Shown: piece after piece, positions 1 to 5,801 of the stretch
Position numbering within the stretch: the stretch's first letter is position 1
How the letters are laid out: the number at the start of each line of letters is the position of its first letter
From: an uncultured Phenylobacterium sp.
Lineage (GTDB): Bacteria > Pseudomonadota > Alphaproteobacteria > Caulobacterales > Caulobacteraceae
Direction: 5' to 3'
Length of the DNA stretch: 7,744 nt
Assembly (NCBI GenBank): GCA_945952355.1
Contig: CAMFIW010000114.1
Location: 1-7,744 of the forward strand
The notes under the pieces: model-generated
What the model was told of the DNA's origin: nothing
Seen by the model: the letters and a program-made list of their open reading frames with translations, nothing else
Databases searched by the model: none
Translations under genes and position numbers: made by a program

Positions 1-192
1 ATCTATTTCCGCGTCGCCGACATCGTGCTGGCGCGCCGCGAGCTCGAGGCCCAGGGCGTCGCCTTCACCGACCAGATCCATCTCGTCGCCCCGATGAGCG
101 ACCACGATCTCTGGATGACCTTCTTCAAGGACCCCGACGGCCACATCCTGGCGCTGATGATGGAAGCGCCGAAGGGCTGGGCGCCCGTCTAG
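1..192 (+). CDS. VOC/glyoxalase-fold protein, C-terminal fragment
   Basis: This is the last 63 codons of a gene that begins before the window; frame 1 is open from the first base to a TAG at 190-192. The segment ends with FFKDPDGHILALMME, the usual last strand of the vicinal oxygen chelate (VOC, glyoxalase/bleomycin resistance/dioxygenase) superfamily. In that family the final glutamate of such a strand (here in LMMEAP) is often a metal ligand. The upstream part, with an IYFRVADI strand followed by a helix, fits the start of the second beta-alpha-beta-beta-beta module. The substrate cannot be told from this fragment; family members include glyoxalases, ring-cleaving dioxygenases and antibiotic-binding proteins. 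The gene converges on the GNAT gene, with stop codons overlapping. Family is fairly sure, function unknown. Confidence 0.85.
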   Translation: MYFRVADIVLARRELEAQGVAFTDQIHLVAPMSDHDLWMTFFKDPDGHILALMMEAPKGWAPV

Positions 193-677
193 CCCCCGAA
201 GGCGTCGGGATAGGCGATGCTGATGGGCTGGGCCAGGGCGCCGGGCTCGATCTCCAGGGCCATGAAGGCGGGCAGGCCGGAATAGGGGCACGTGACGTTG
301 CGAGTCGCCTCGGCGGAGAAGCCGAAGCGCGGATAGTAGTCCGGGTGCCCCAGCACGATCACGGCATGGGCTCCGAACTCCTTGGCGGTGTCCAGGGCGG
401 CGCGGGTAAGCCTTTGGCCGGCGCCCGTCTGCTGCACGTCGGGCCGCACGGATAGGGGCCCCAGGGCGGCGTAGAGGTTGATGCTGTCGGCCCAGAGGCG
501 GCTGAAGAGCACATGGCCGGTGAGTGTCCCGGCCCCGTCCTCCTCGACCAGCTCGAACATCACGTCGCCGTCGGCGCGCAGATGGTCGACGATGTCGCCC
601 TCGTGGCCGCGCTTGAAGGCGGCGTCGAGCATGGCGCGGATCTGGGGGTGATCGGAGGCGCGGGCATGACGGATCAT
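189..677 (-). CDS. GNAT family N-acetyltransferase (YhbS-like)
   Basis: A 162-residue acetyltransferase of the GCN5-related family, expected to move an acetyl group from acetyl-CoA to an amine in the cytoplasm; the acceptor is unknown. Visible features: an N-terminal IRHARASDHPQIRAML helix region typical of GNAT strand 1/helix 1; the acetyl-CoA binding motif A at about 72-95, with LGPLSVRPD followed by QQTGAG (the Q/R-x-x-G-x-G/A loop); and VLGHPDYYPRFGF at about 108-120, a signature of the YhbS-type subgroup (COG3153). The ATG at 677 was chosen because it begins directly at the conserved first strand. An in-frame TTG at 746 would add 23 residues unlike the family. There is no good Shine-Dalgarno sequence; instead TAGGGT lies 8 nt before the ATG. 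Its stop is shared with the convergent VOC gene. Family sure, substrate unknown. Confidence 0.88.
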   Translation of the reverse strand: MIRHARASDHPQIRAMLDAAFKRGHEGDIVDHLRADGDVMFELVEEDGAGTLTGHVLFSRLWADSINLYAALGPLSVRPDVQQTGAGQRLTRAALDTAKEFGAHAVIVLGHPDYYPRFGFSAEATRNVTCPYSGLPAFMALEIEPGALAQPISIAYPDAFGG

Positions 678-685
678 GGGCGCGC

Positions 686-691
686 ACCCTA
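686..691 (-). promoter_or_regulatory. TAGGGT motif, possible -10 element of the GNAT gene
   Basis: On the minus strand the GNAT start codon is preceded by CTCTAGGGT, with only 8 nt between TAGGGT and the ATG. The hexamer resembles the relaxed -10 elements of alphaproteobacterial housekeeping promoters, and transcription from it would start at or within a base or two of the ATG, giving a leaderless mRNA. No clear TTGAC-like -35 was found at 16-18 nt upstream, and the region between the two genes (678-762) is otherwise only moderately AT-rich. A nearly identical arrangement sits before the AraC gene. This is an inference from position and similarity. Confidence 0.35.
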
Positions 692-762
692 GAGGAATTT
701 CAGGCGAAAACGAGGCCTGACATGCGAGAAAAATCCGCAAAATCAACGTGGTTTACAGGGGT

Positions 763-1614
763 TCACCTCAAGGGCAGGCATATCTGGGTCAGCAGGTCCT
801 CCGGCGCGGTCTTGCGCGGATCGTTCAAGTTGATCTCGAACAGCGGCCGGTCGGCCGGCTCCTCGCCGCTGGTTGGCAGCCAGGCGAACAGCAGGTCGTA
901 GGCCCGCCCGATATGGGCGAACGGACCCTTGTGGAGCACCACGGCGTGGCGACCGCCCGGGACCACGTGGATGCCCACGGTCTCGTCCGCCTGCACCTCC
1001 GGACCGACCGTCAGGCCGGCGATCGCCTCCTGCTCCTCCGGCGGGGTGTTCATCATGTCGCTGGTCCACACCGCCACGCCCCAGTGCGGCGGCAGGGTGA
1101 GGCCCCGGGGTCCGGCCCAGGCCATCAGCCTGTCGAAGGCCCGGCCCACCGTCTGGGGCGGCCCCCGGTGCGGCACATAGGCCAGTCGCATGGGGCTCAA
1201 GTCCTGGATCTCGACCTTCATGGGAAAAGCTCCGGCGGCTGGGGTGAGGAGGCTGGCCTCGGGGCGGACCGCCCTGTCGGCGCGAAAAGCCGAGGGCGAG
1301 CGGCCATAGCTGGCGCGGAAGGCGCGGCTGAAGGCGGCGGTCGAGCCGTAGCCGGCGCGCCGGGCGATGTCCGCGATCGCGACCTGCTCGTGGGCGAGTT
1401 GGCGCGCGGCGCGCATCAGGCGTAGCCGCACCAGGGTCTCGGCCACGGTCTCTCCCATGGTGGCGCGATAGACGCGGTGGAAGTGGAACGGCGAGAAGCA
1501 GGCGATGTCCGCCAGTTCGGCCAGGTCCATCGGCTCGTCCAGGTGGGCCCAGATATGTTCGGCCACTCGCTGCAGGCGTCGGCTGTAGCTCTCGGTGGTG
1601 GCGGCCCGGTTCAT
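763..1614 (-). CDS. AraC family regulator with C-terminal GyrI-like effector domain
   Basis: A 283-residue transcription regulator with the architecture of E. coli Rob. The DNA-binding region is N-terminal, with two helix-turn-helix motifs: about 28-50 (PMDLAELADIACFSPFHFHR) and about 77-101 (EQVAIADIARRAGYGSTAAF), followed by the conserved ASYGRSPSAFR end of the AraC/XylS domain. From about 131 a GyrI-like/SOUL-type small-molecule binding domain follows (KVEIQDLSPMRLAYVPHRGP, then VVPGGRHAVVLHKGPFAHIG), a fold that binds hydrophobic or cationic ligands in the BmrR/Rob group. It probably senses a small molecule and activates nearby or distant genes. The ATG at 1614 follows TAGGGT by 6 nt and has no strong ribosome binding site. 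It lies 43 bp after the amidohydrolase gene and 85 bp before the GNAT start, so either could be a target, but no operator was identified. Confidence 0.93.
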   Translation of the reverse strand: MNRAATTESYSRRLQRVAEHIWAHLDEPMDLAELADIACFSPFHFHRVYRATMGETVAETLVRLRLMRAARQLAHEQVAIADIARRAGYGSTAAFSRAFRASYGRSPSAFRADRAVRPEASLLTPAAGAFPMKVEIQDLSPMRLAYVPHRGPPQTVGRAFDRLMAWAGPRGLTLPPHWGVAVWTSDMMNTPPEEQEAIAGLTVGPEVQADETVGIHVVPGGRHAVVLHKGPFAHIGRAYDLLFAWLPTSGEEPADRPLFEINLNDPRKTAPEDLLTQICLPLR

Positions 1615-1620
1615 GCCGCC

Positions 1621-1626
1621 ACCCTA
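1621..1626 (-). promoter_or_regulatory. TAGGGT motif, possible -10 element of the AraC-type gene
   Basis: The minus strand reads CTAGGGT, then six bases, then the ATG of the AraC-type regulator. With the usual 6-7 nt between a -10 hexamer and the start of transcription, the mRNA would begin at the ATG itself. No convincing -35 box is visible at 16-18 nt upstream. An alternative reading is that AGGG acts as a weak Shine-Dalgarno sequence, though GGAGG-type sites precede three other genes of this window. Confidence 0.35.
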
Positions 1627-1639
1627 GCCCCGCAGGGCT
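1626..1639 (-). repeat. Small inverted repeat (5-bp stem, 4-nt loop)
   Basis: AGCCC and GGGCT flank a four-base loop, in the 43-bp gap between the amidohydrolase stop and the AraC-type start. It follows the larger hairpin at 1650-1667 on the minus strand and abuts the TAGGGT motif. There is no T-run after it, so a classical Rho-independent terminator is not supported. A stem this short can arise by chance in such GC-rich DNA. Confidence 0.3.
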
Positions 1640-1649
1640 TGATCGGACT

Positions 1650-1667
1650 TGCGGAACTTATTCCGCA
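1650..1667 (-). terminator. Stem-loop enclosing the amidohydrolase stop codon
   Basis: TGCGGAA (1650-1656) and TTCCGCA (1661-1667) form a perfect 7-bp stem around a 4-base loop; on the minus strand the loop carries the TAA stop codon of the amidohydrolase gene. The structure could act as an mRNA 3' end or a stability element, and would separate this gene from the AraC-type gene 43 bp downstream. There is no U-tract after it, so it is not a canonical intrinsic terminator, and the terminator label is tentative. Confidence 0.35.
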
Positions 1668-3394
1668 GCCATCGCCACCGGCGCAGCCTGTGGGCCGCGA
1701 ACCAGCTTGCCGGGCAGTTCGCCGGTCGCCTCGCCGTGCTCGAAGGTGACCACACCGCTGACCACCGTGGCGCGATAGCCGTCGGCCTTCTGGATCAGGC
1801 GGCGGCCGTCGGCGGGCAGGTCGAACACCATCTCCGGGGCGCGGATCGCCAGCGCGTCGAAGTCGATGACGTTGAGGTCGGCCTTCATGCCCTGCGCGAT
1901 CACGCCGCGGTCGTTCAGACCATAGAGCTTGGCGGTGTCGCGGGTCTGCATGGCCACCACCTTCTCCAGCGGCATGCGCTCGCCGCGTTCCCGGTCGCGG
2001 ACCCAGTAGGTCAGCATGTAGGTCGGGAAGCTCGCGTCGCAGATCACGCCGCAATGGGCGCCGCCGTCCGACAGGCTGAGCACGGTCGCCGGGTGGTTCA
2101 TCATCTCGACGATGTGGTCGAAGTTGAACTTCGCGTAGTTCAGCAGCGGCAGATAGATGTAGCCGCGCCCGTCGTTCTCCATGAGCATGTCATAGACGAC
2201 CGCTTCCGGCTTAACGCCCGCCGCCTGGGCCTCGGCGGCGATGGAGTCCTCGGCCCGCGGCTCGTAGTCGAGCGACCCGTCGCGCTCCAGGCGGAACATC
2301 TTGTCGAAGCCCTGGAAGAATGTGTTGCCCAGCGTGGTCGAGGGCGCCTCCGGCTCGGAGATGATCGCCTCGCGCACGGCCGGGTCCTTCAGCCGCTCCA
2401 GCCGCTCGGCGAAGGGCAGGGCGGCGATCGCGCGATAGGCGGTCTTGCGCATGAAGGGGTGGATGGTCGACTGCCAGCCCAGCACCATGCCGGTCGGGCG
2501 GCAGGCGATCTGGGCCGTGACCTGGGCGCCCTCGGTCCTCGCCTTCTCGGTGAGCGCCAGCATCTCGCGCCACTTCTCGGGCTGCACGGGCGACTGCAGC
2601 AGGCTGTAGGTCACCGGCAGGCCGGTGCGCGACGCGAAGTCGGTCATCCAGGCGAATTCGTCCTCGGGGATGGTCATGTCCGAGGCCATCTCGAACACCC
2701 CGTGGCCGGCCTGGCCCAGGGCCTCGCCGATGCCGATCATCTCGTCGGCGCCGGCGAAGGTGCCCGGCACGACCTCGCCGTCCTTGGTGCGGTGGAGCTG
2801 GGTGCGGGAGGTCGAGAAGCCCACCGCGCCGGCCTCCACCGCCTCGCGGGTGATCCGGGCCATCTCGGCGATGTCTTCCGGCGTGGCGGGTTCGTTGCGC
2901 GCGCCGCGTTCGTCCATGACATAGGCGCGGATGGCGCTGTGCGGGGCCTGGGCGGCGACGTCCAGCACGCGCGGCATGCGGTCCAGGCTGTCGAGATATT
3001 CCGGGAAGGTCTCCCAGTCCCACTTGATGCCTTCGGCCAGGGCGGAGCCGGGAATGTCCTCCACCGCCTCCATGATGCCGATCAGCCACTCGTGGCGGTC
3101 GGGCCGGGCGGGCGCGAAGCCGACGCCGCAATTGCCCATCACCACGGTCGTCACGCCGTGCCAGCAGGAAGGCGACAGGTAGCGGTCCCAGGTCACCTGG
3201 CCGTCATAGTGGGTGTGGATGTCGACCCAGCCGGGGGTGACCATGTGGCCCTTGGCGTCGATCTCGCGCCGGCCCTTCAGCGCCACCTCGCCGACCTGGC
3301 TGATGCGTCCGGCGTCCACCGCGACGTCCGCCCGCCGCGCCGGCGCGCCCGTGCCGTCGATGACCATGCCGTTGCGGATGACCAGATCGTGCAT
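1658..3394 (-). CDS. Amidohydrolase, N-acyl-D-amino-acid deacylase-like
   Basis: A 578-residue cytoplasmic enzyme of the amidohydrolase superfamily (Amidohydro_3, COG3653 type). It starts with the small beta-sandwich segment (DLVIRNGMVIDGTGAPARRA), then PGWVDIHTHYDGQ, where H60 and H62 are the HxH metal pair, then GNCGVGFAP with C89, the cysteine ligand of D-aminoacylases. SDGGAH (D443, H447) near the end of the barrel carries the probable catalytic aspartate, and the C-terminal DLNVIDFDAL segment closes the beta-sandwich. The length is somewhat above the roughly 480 residues of classical D-aminoacylases. The regions where those enzymes have two further histidine ligands read GVFEMASDM (232-240) and VTYSLLQSP (261-269), with no histidine, so the metal site and substrate probably differ. 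The start is supported by AGGGAGGT at 3399-3406, 4 nt before the ATG. It follows the ABM gene by 52 bp, probably on the same transcript. The superfamily is sure; the D-amino-acid substrate is not. Confidence 0.92.
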   Translation of the reverse strand: MHDLVIRNGMVIDGTGAPARRADVAVDAGRISQVGEVALKGRREIDAKGHMVTPGWVDIHTHYDGQVTWDRYLSPSCWHGVTTVVMGNCGVGFAPARPDRHEWLIGIMEAVEDIPGSALAEGIKWDWETFPEYLDSLDRMPRVLDVAAQAPHSAIRAYVMDERGARNEPATPEDIAEMARITREAVEAGAVGFSTSRTQLHRTKDGEVVPGTFAGADEMIGIGEALGQAGHGVFEMASDMTIPEDEFAWMTDFASRTGLPVTYSLLQSPVQPEKWREMLALTEKARTEGAQVTAQIACRPTGMVLGWQSTIHPFMRKTAYRAIAALPFAERLERLKDPAVREAIISEPEAPSTTLGNTFFQGFDKMFRLERDGSLDYEPRAEDSIAAEAQAAGVKPEAVVYDMLMENDGRGYIYLPLLNYAKFNFDHIVEMMNHPATVLSLSDGGAHCGVICDASFPTYMLTYWVRDRERGERMPLEKVVAMQTRDTAKLYGLNDRGVIAQGMKADLNVIDFDALAIRAPEMVFDLPADGRRLIQKADGYRATVVSGVVTFEHGEATGELPGKLVRGPQAAPVAMAAE

Positions 3395-3398
3395 CGCG

Positions 3399-3406
3399 AC
3401 CTCCCT
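3399..3406 (-). promoter_or_regulatory. Shine-Dalgarno site of the amidohydrolase gene
   Basis: AGGGAGGT on the minus strand lies 4 nt before the ATG at 3394 and fixes this start. It is one of the strongest ribosome binding sites in the window, in contrast to the AraC-type and GNAT genes. Confidence 0.7.
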
Positions 3407-3446
3407 GATGTTTGCGCGAAGTCTGGGCCGCGTGACGCGAGGTCAG

Positions 3447-3776
3447 TCAAAGCAGGGTCGGGATCGCGACGCCGTCGGCGCCGGAGACCTCCAGGTGGGT
3501 GACCTTGGCGGCCTTCTCCAGCAGGAAGTCGTCGTCGAACTCATAGTACTTGGCGGCGTCCACCGGCTCGCCGGCGAAGCTGCGCACGGCGTCGAGGTCG
3601 TCCCAGAAGGTCAGCATCCAGACCTCGGTGACGCCGCCCTCGCTCCGGCTCAGGCAGGAGGCGCCGCGGTTGCCCGGAATGGCGCGGTAGTCGGGGATGG
3701 CGACCGTGCGCATCAGGTCGAGATAGGCGTCCGCCTTGGCCTGCGGGACGCGACCCTTCCAAAGACGCGCGATCAT
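3447..3776 (-). CDS. Small ABM-fold (antibiotic biosynthesis monooxygenase) protein
   Basis: A complete 109-residue protein of the dimeric alpha/beta-barrel (ferredoxin-like) ABM family. Visible features are the first strand MIARLWKGRV, a helix ending in the DYRAIPGNRGA turn typical of these proteins, the strand VTEVWMLTFWDDLDAVRSFAGE, then AAKYYEFDDDFLLEKAAKVTHLEV with a conserved late histidine (H94). Family members include cofactor-free monooxygenases and haem- or quinone-handling proteins, but many have no known role, and none can be assigned here. The start is supported by AAGGAGG at 3785-3791, 8 nt upstream. It sits between the cytochrome c gene (56 bp upstream) and the amidohydrolase gene (52 bp downstream), so co-transcription is likely. 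Family fairly sure. Confidence 0.88.
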   Translation of the reverse strand: MIARLWKGRVPQAKADAYLDLMRTVAIPDYRAIPGNRGASCLSRSEGGVTEVWMLTFWDDLDAVRSFAGEPVDAAKYYEFDDDFLLEKAAKVTHLEVSGADGVAIPTLL

Positions 3777-3784
3777 GCCGGCTC

Positions 3785-3791
3785 CCTCCTT
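3785..3791 (-). promoter_or_regulatory. Shine-Dalgarno site of the ABM gene
   Basis: AAGGAGG on the minus strand, 8 nt before the ATG at 3776; an almost ideal site that fixes this start. Confidence 0.75.
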
Positions 3792-3832
3792 ATGGTCCGG
3801 CGGAGATGGGAAGCCGGCGGGCGCGCCGCCAT

Positions 3833-4798
3833 TCAGGGCGCCAGCGAGGCGAGATAGGCGGTGACGTCGGTGATCTGGGCCGCGCTGAGGCCGCGGGCGG
3901 GCGCCTGCATCGGCCCGGCGCCCGGGTCATGACGCGAGCCCGAGCGGATGTCCCACAAGGCGCGGGCGAGATAGGACGGCGAGCGACCCGCCAGCGGTGG
4001 GATCTCGCCCACGCCTCTCAGGCTTGGGCCGTGGCAGGTGCGGCAGGCCTGGCCGCTTCCCCCGCCGCTGGCCACCAGGGCCTCGCCGCGCTTCACCGCG
4101 CCGGGCGGGACATAGGCGGTGATCGGTATCCGCTCGTCGCGGATCGCGGCGGCGGCGAAGTCGTCGGAGACCTCGATGATCCGGCCGGCGATCGGCTCGC
4201 GCGTCGCGCCGGGCAAGAGGTCGCGCCAGCCATAGTAGTTGGGCCGGGTGCGCGGAACGAGGTTGGCTTCCACCACCTTGAGCCGGGGCGTCCGCGGCAG
4301 TGCGGCATAGTAGGCGGCCGCTTCGGCCAGCCGCTTGTCCGAGACGCCGTTCGCCACCTCGGCCATCTCGTGGGTCGCTTGCCGACCAGGCTCCGAGGAA
4401 CTGCGGTCGCCCACGCGGAACGCCTTCACCTGGGCGACGATATAGGCGGCGGGCAGACCGTTCAGGTCGGCCGCGCCGAGGAAGCCCTGGCCGCTGTGCA
4501 GGTGGCATTCGGCGCAGGGCAGGGGCTCGCCCTTTCCCTGCCGGTTCACGGAATGAGGCGGGGGCGGGTGGCGCTCCGGAAACCAGTCGGCCACCGGATC
4601 GTCGCTCTGCATCTGGGCCTTGGTGAAGCTGAGCGCACTGCCCGCCACGTGGTAGGGTCCGGAGCCTGGCGGAGCGGGAAACTCGATCTTGGCCGCCTTC
4701 GGATAGGCCCAGTCCAGCGCGGCCGGCGGCGTCCTGCCGGGCGAGCAGGCCGCGAGGCCGAGAACTGCCGCGAGGCCGAGCCCAAGACGGATGTTCAT
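3833..4798 (-). CDS. Di-haem cytochrome c, predicted lipoprotein
   Basis: A 321-residue exported electron carrier with two class I cytochrome c domains. The N-terminus is a short hydrophobic stretch ending in a lipobox (GLAACSP, lipidated C18), so the protein is probably membrane-anchored on the periplasmic side. Haem 1 is bound by CAECH (C95, C98, H99), with M145 in THEMAEVANGVSDKRLAE as probable axial ligand, as in c553/c4-type domains. Haem 2 is bound by CRTCH (C252, C255, H256), with M297 in GPMQAPARGLSAAQITDV as probable ligand, followed by the usual C-terminal helix. About 80 residues of other sequence, rich in charged and beta-type segments (about 173-250), lie between the domains, which is longer than in cytochrome c4 (near 190 residues in total). 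The ATG at 4798 was chosen because it gives the signal peptide; an in-frame ATG at 4939 would overlap the gene upstream. Its redox partner is not encoded in this window. Confidence 0.92.
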   Translation of the reverse strand: MNIRLGLGLAAVLGLAACSPGRTPPAALDWAYPKAAKIEFPAPPGSGPYHVAGSALSFTKAQMQSDDPVADWFPERHPPPPHSVNRQGKGEPLPCAECHLHSGQGFLGAADLNGLPAAYIVAQVKAFRVGDRSSSEPGRQATHEMAEVANGVSDKRLAEAAAYYAALPRTPRLKVVEANLVPRTRPNYYGWRDLLPGATREPIAGRIIEVSDDFAAAAIRDERIPITAYVPPGAVKRGEALVASGGGSGQACRTCHGPSLRGVGEIPPLAGRSPSYLARALWDIRSGSRHDPGAGPMQAPARGLSAAQITDVTAYLASLAP

Positions 4799-4822
4799 GG
4801 CCCCGATCCCCTGCGCCGCACG

Positions 4823-4834
4823 GCCAAGCTTGGC
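4823..4834. repeat. 12-bp perfect palindrome upstream of cytochrome c gene
   Basis: GCCAAGCTTGGC is fully self-complementary and lies 25-36 bp before the cytochrome c ATG, in the 67-bp gap after the CARDB-like gene. The position would suit a dimeric regulator site or a hairpin in the leader. No recognisable -10/-35 pair was found next to it, and no second copy was noticed in the window. Confidence 0.35.
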
Positions 4835-4865
4835 ATGACCTCGGGAGGGCCGGAAGGGCTCGGCC

Positions 4866-5801
4866 TCAGCGGATGTGGGCGACGACGCCGATCGAACCGG
4901 TCCGGGTCTCCTCGTCGCCGAGACTTGTGGAGGTGACATCGATCACCACGGTCGAGCCCGGCGGGGCGTCGCGCGGGATCGCGGCCGAGAGCAGCAGCGG
5001 CCGGCGCTCGCCTGGGCGCAGGGTCACATGCAGCGGGCGCTCGCCGAACCTCCGCTCGGCGTCGTGAAGCTGGCGCGCGTCGCGAAGGCTCAGTTCGACG
5101 CCTTCCAGCAGCGGCTGATCCGTCCGGCGCAGACGCCGGAAGGTGGCCTGGGCCTCGCGCGACAGGCCGCCGCCGCGAATCTCCAGCGTTGCGTCGCGCG
5201 CCAGCGAGTTGCCCGCCCAGAACATGAACTGCAGCGATTGGCCGGCGGCGACGGTGAGGTCGTTCACGTTGAGCTGCGCCCATTTGCGGTCGTTGGCGGG
5301 ATTTGGCGTCGGCGAACTCGCGCCGGTGTCGAGCGGGCTCCAGACGTTCGCCAGGAGGCAGACATGGGCCGGGGCGGTCGTAGGAATGACGCCGACGATC
5401 TCGGCCGTCCGCGTGATCTTCCCATTCGGCGCGGCGATCGTCGCCTGCCCGAAGAGGTTCAGCTTGGTGAAGCCGGTGGCGGGGTCCGACCACCACACCC
5501 GGACATAGACCGGAGCGGTCAGCGTGCCGGCGCCGTAGTTTCCGACATCCACCGTGACACGGGTGGCGTCGCCGCGCCGGAAGCTGTTCTGGCCCGGCTG
5601 GTCGTTCACGACGATGGAGGGGCAGAGCCAGTCGATGACGTTCGCGCCCAGCGGGCGATCCACGCCCGGGCGTCCGCGATCGCCGGCGAAATAGGGGATC
5701 ACCAGATATGTGCCGACCTTCGGATCATCGCCAACGCGGTCTTTTCGGTCGCCGTCCTTGCGCTTGCGCACCCGGACTTCGGTCGTCCTATTCTGCGCCA
5801 T
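4866..5801 (-). CDS. CARDB-like beta-sandwich protein, function unknown
   Basis: A 311-residue protein. Residues about 60-185 look like a CARDB (immunoglobulin-like) domain: SIVVNDQPGQNSFRRGDATR, then RVTVDVGNYGAGTLTAPVYV, then a late strand before AQLNVNDLTV. A second beta-rich part at about 186-311 ends with LRPGERRPLLLSAAIP, PPGSTVVIDVTSTS and GSIGVVAHIR, as in Ig-like modules. The N-terminus (RVRKRKDGDRKDR) is strongly basic. No signal peptide or membrane segment is seen, so export, if any, is not by an evident Sec signal. CARDB domains usually act in adhesion or protein contacts, and no enzyme motif is visible. GGAGG at 5811-5815 precedes the ATG by 9 nt and lies inside the upstream gene, which overlaps this one by 14 bp; the two products therefore probably work together. 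The domain call is by pattern and moderate in confidence. Confidence 0.8.
   Translation of the reverse strand: MAQNRTTEVRVRKRKDGDRKDRVGDDPKVGTYLVIPYFAGDRGRPGVDRPLGANVIDWLCPSIVVNDQPGQNSFRRGDATRVTVDVGNYGAGTLTAPVYVRVWWSDPATGFTKLNLFGQATIAAPNGKITRTAEIVGVIPTTAPAHVCLLANVWSPLDTGASSPTPNPANDRKWAQLNVNDLTVAAGQSLQFMFWAGNSLARDATLEIRGGGLSREAQATFRRLRRTDQPLLEGVELSLRDARQLHDAERRFGERPLHVTLRPGERRPLLLSAAIPRDAPPGSTVVIDVTSTSLGDEETRTGSIGVVAHIR

Noticed and set aside
678..746. Upstream TTG start at 746 for the GNAT gene
   Set aside because: It would add 23 residues that do not belong to the GNAT fold; the ATG at 677 starts at the conserved first strand.
1649..3502. A 617-codon open frame on the + strand opposite the amidohydrolase gene
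   Set aside because: Its product is a low-complexity His/Arg/Ala/Gly-rich string with no domain, as expected for the antisense of a GC-rich gene. The minus frame has clear amidohydrolase motifs.
3816..3830. GC-only hairpin GGCGG/CCGCC just after the cytochrome c stop
   Set aside because: A 5-bp GC stem without a T-run is expected by chance at this base composition; not called a terminator.
4797..4838. A 13-codon minus-strand reading frame (MPSLAVRRRGSGP) whose TGA overlaps the cytochrome c ATG
   Set aside because: It looks like a possible leader peptide, but it has no ribosome site of note and is the tail of a longer chance open frame opposite and upstream.
4799..4939. Upstream ATG at 4939 for the cytochrome c gene
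   Set aside because: It would bury the lipoprotein signal peptide 47 residues inside the protein and overlap the CARDB-like gene by 74 bp.
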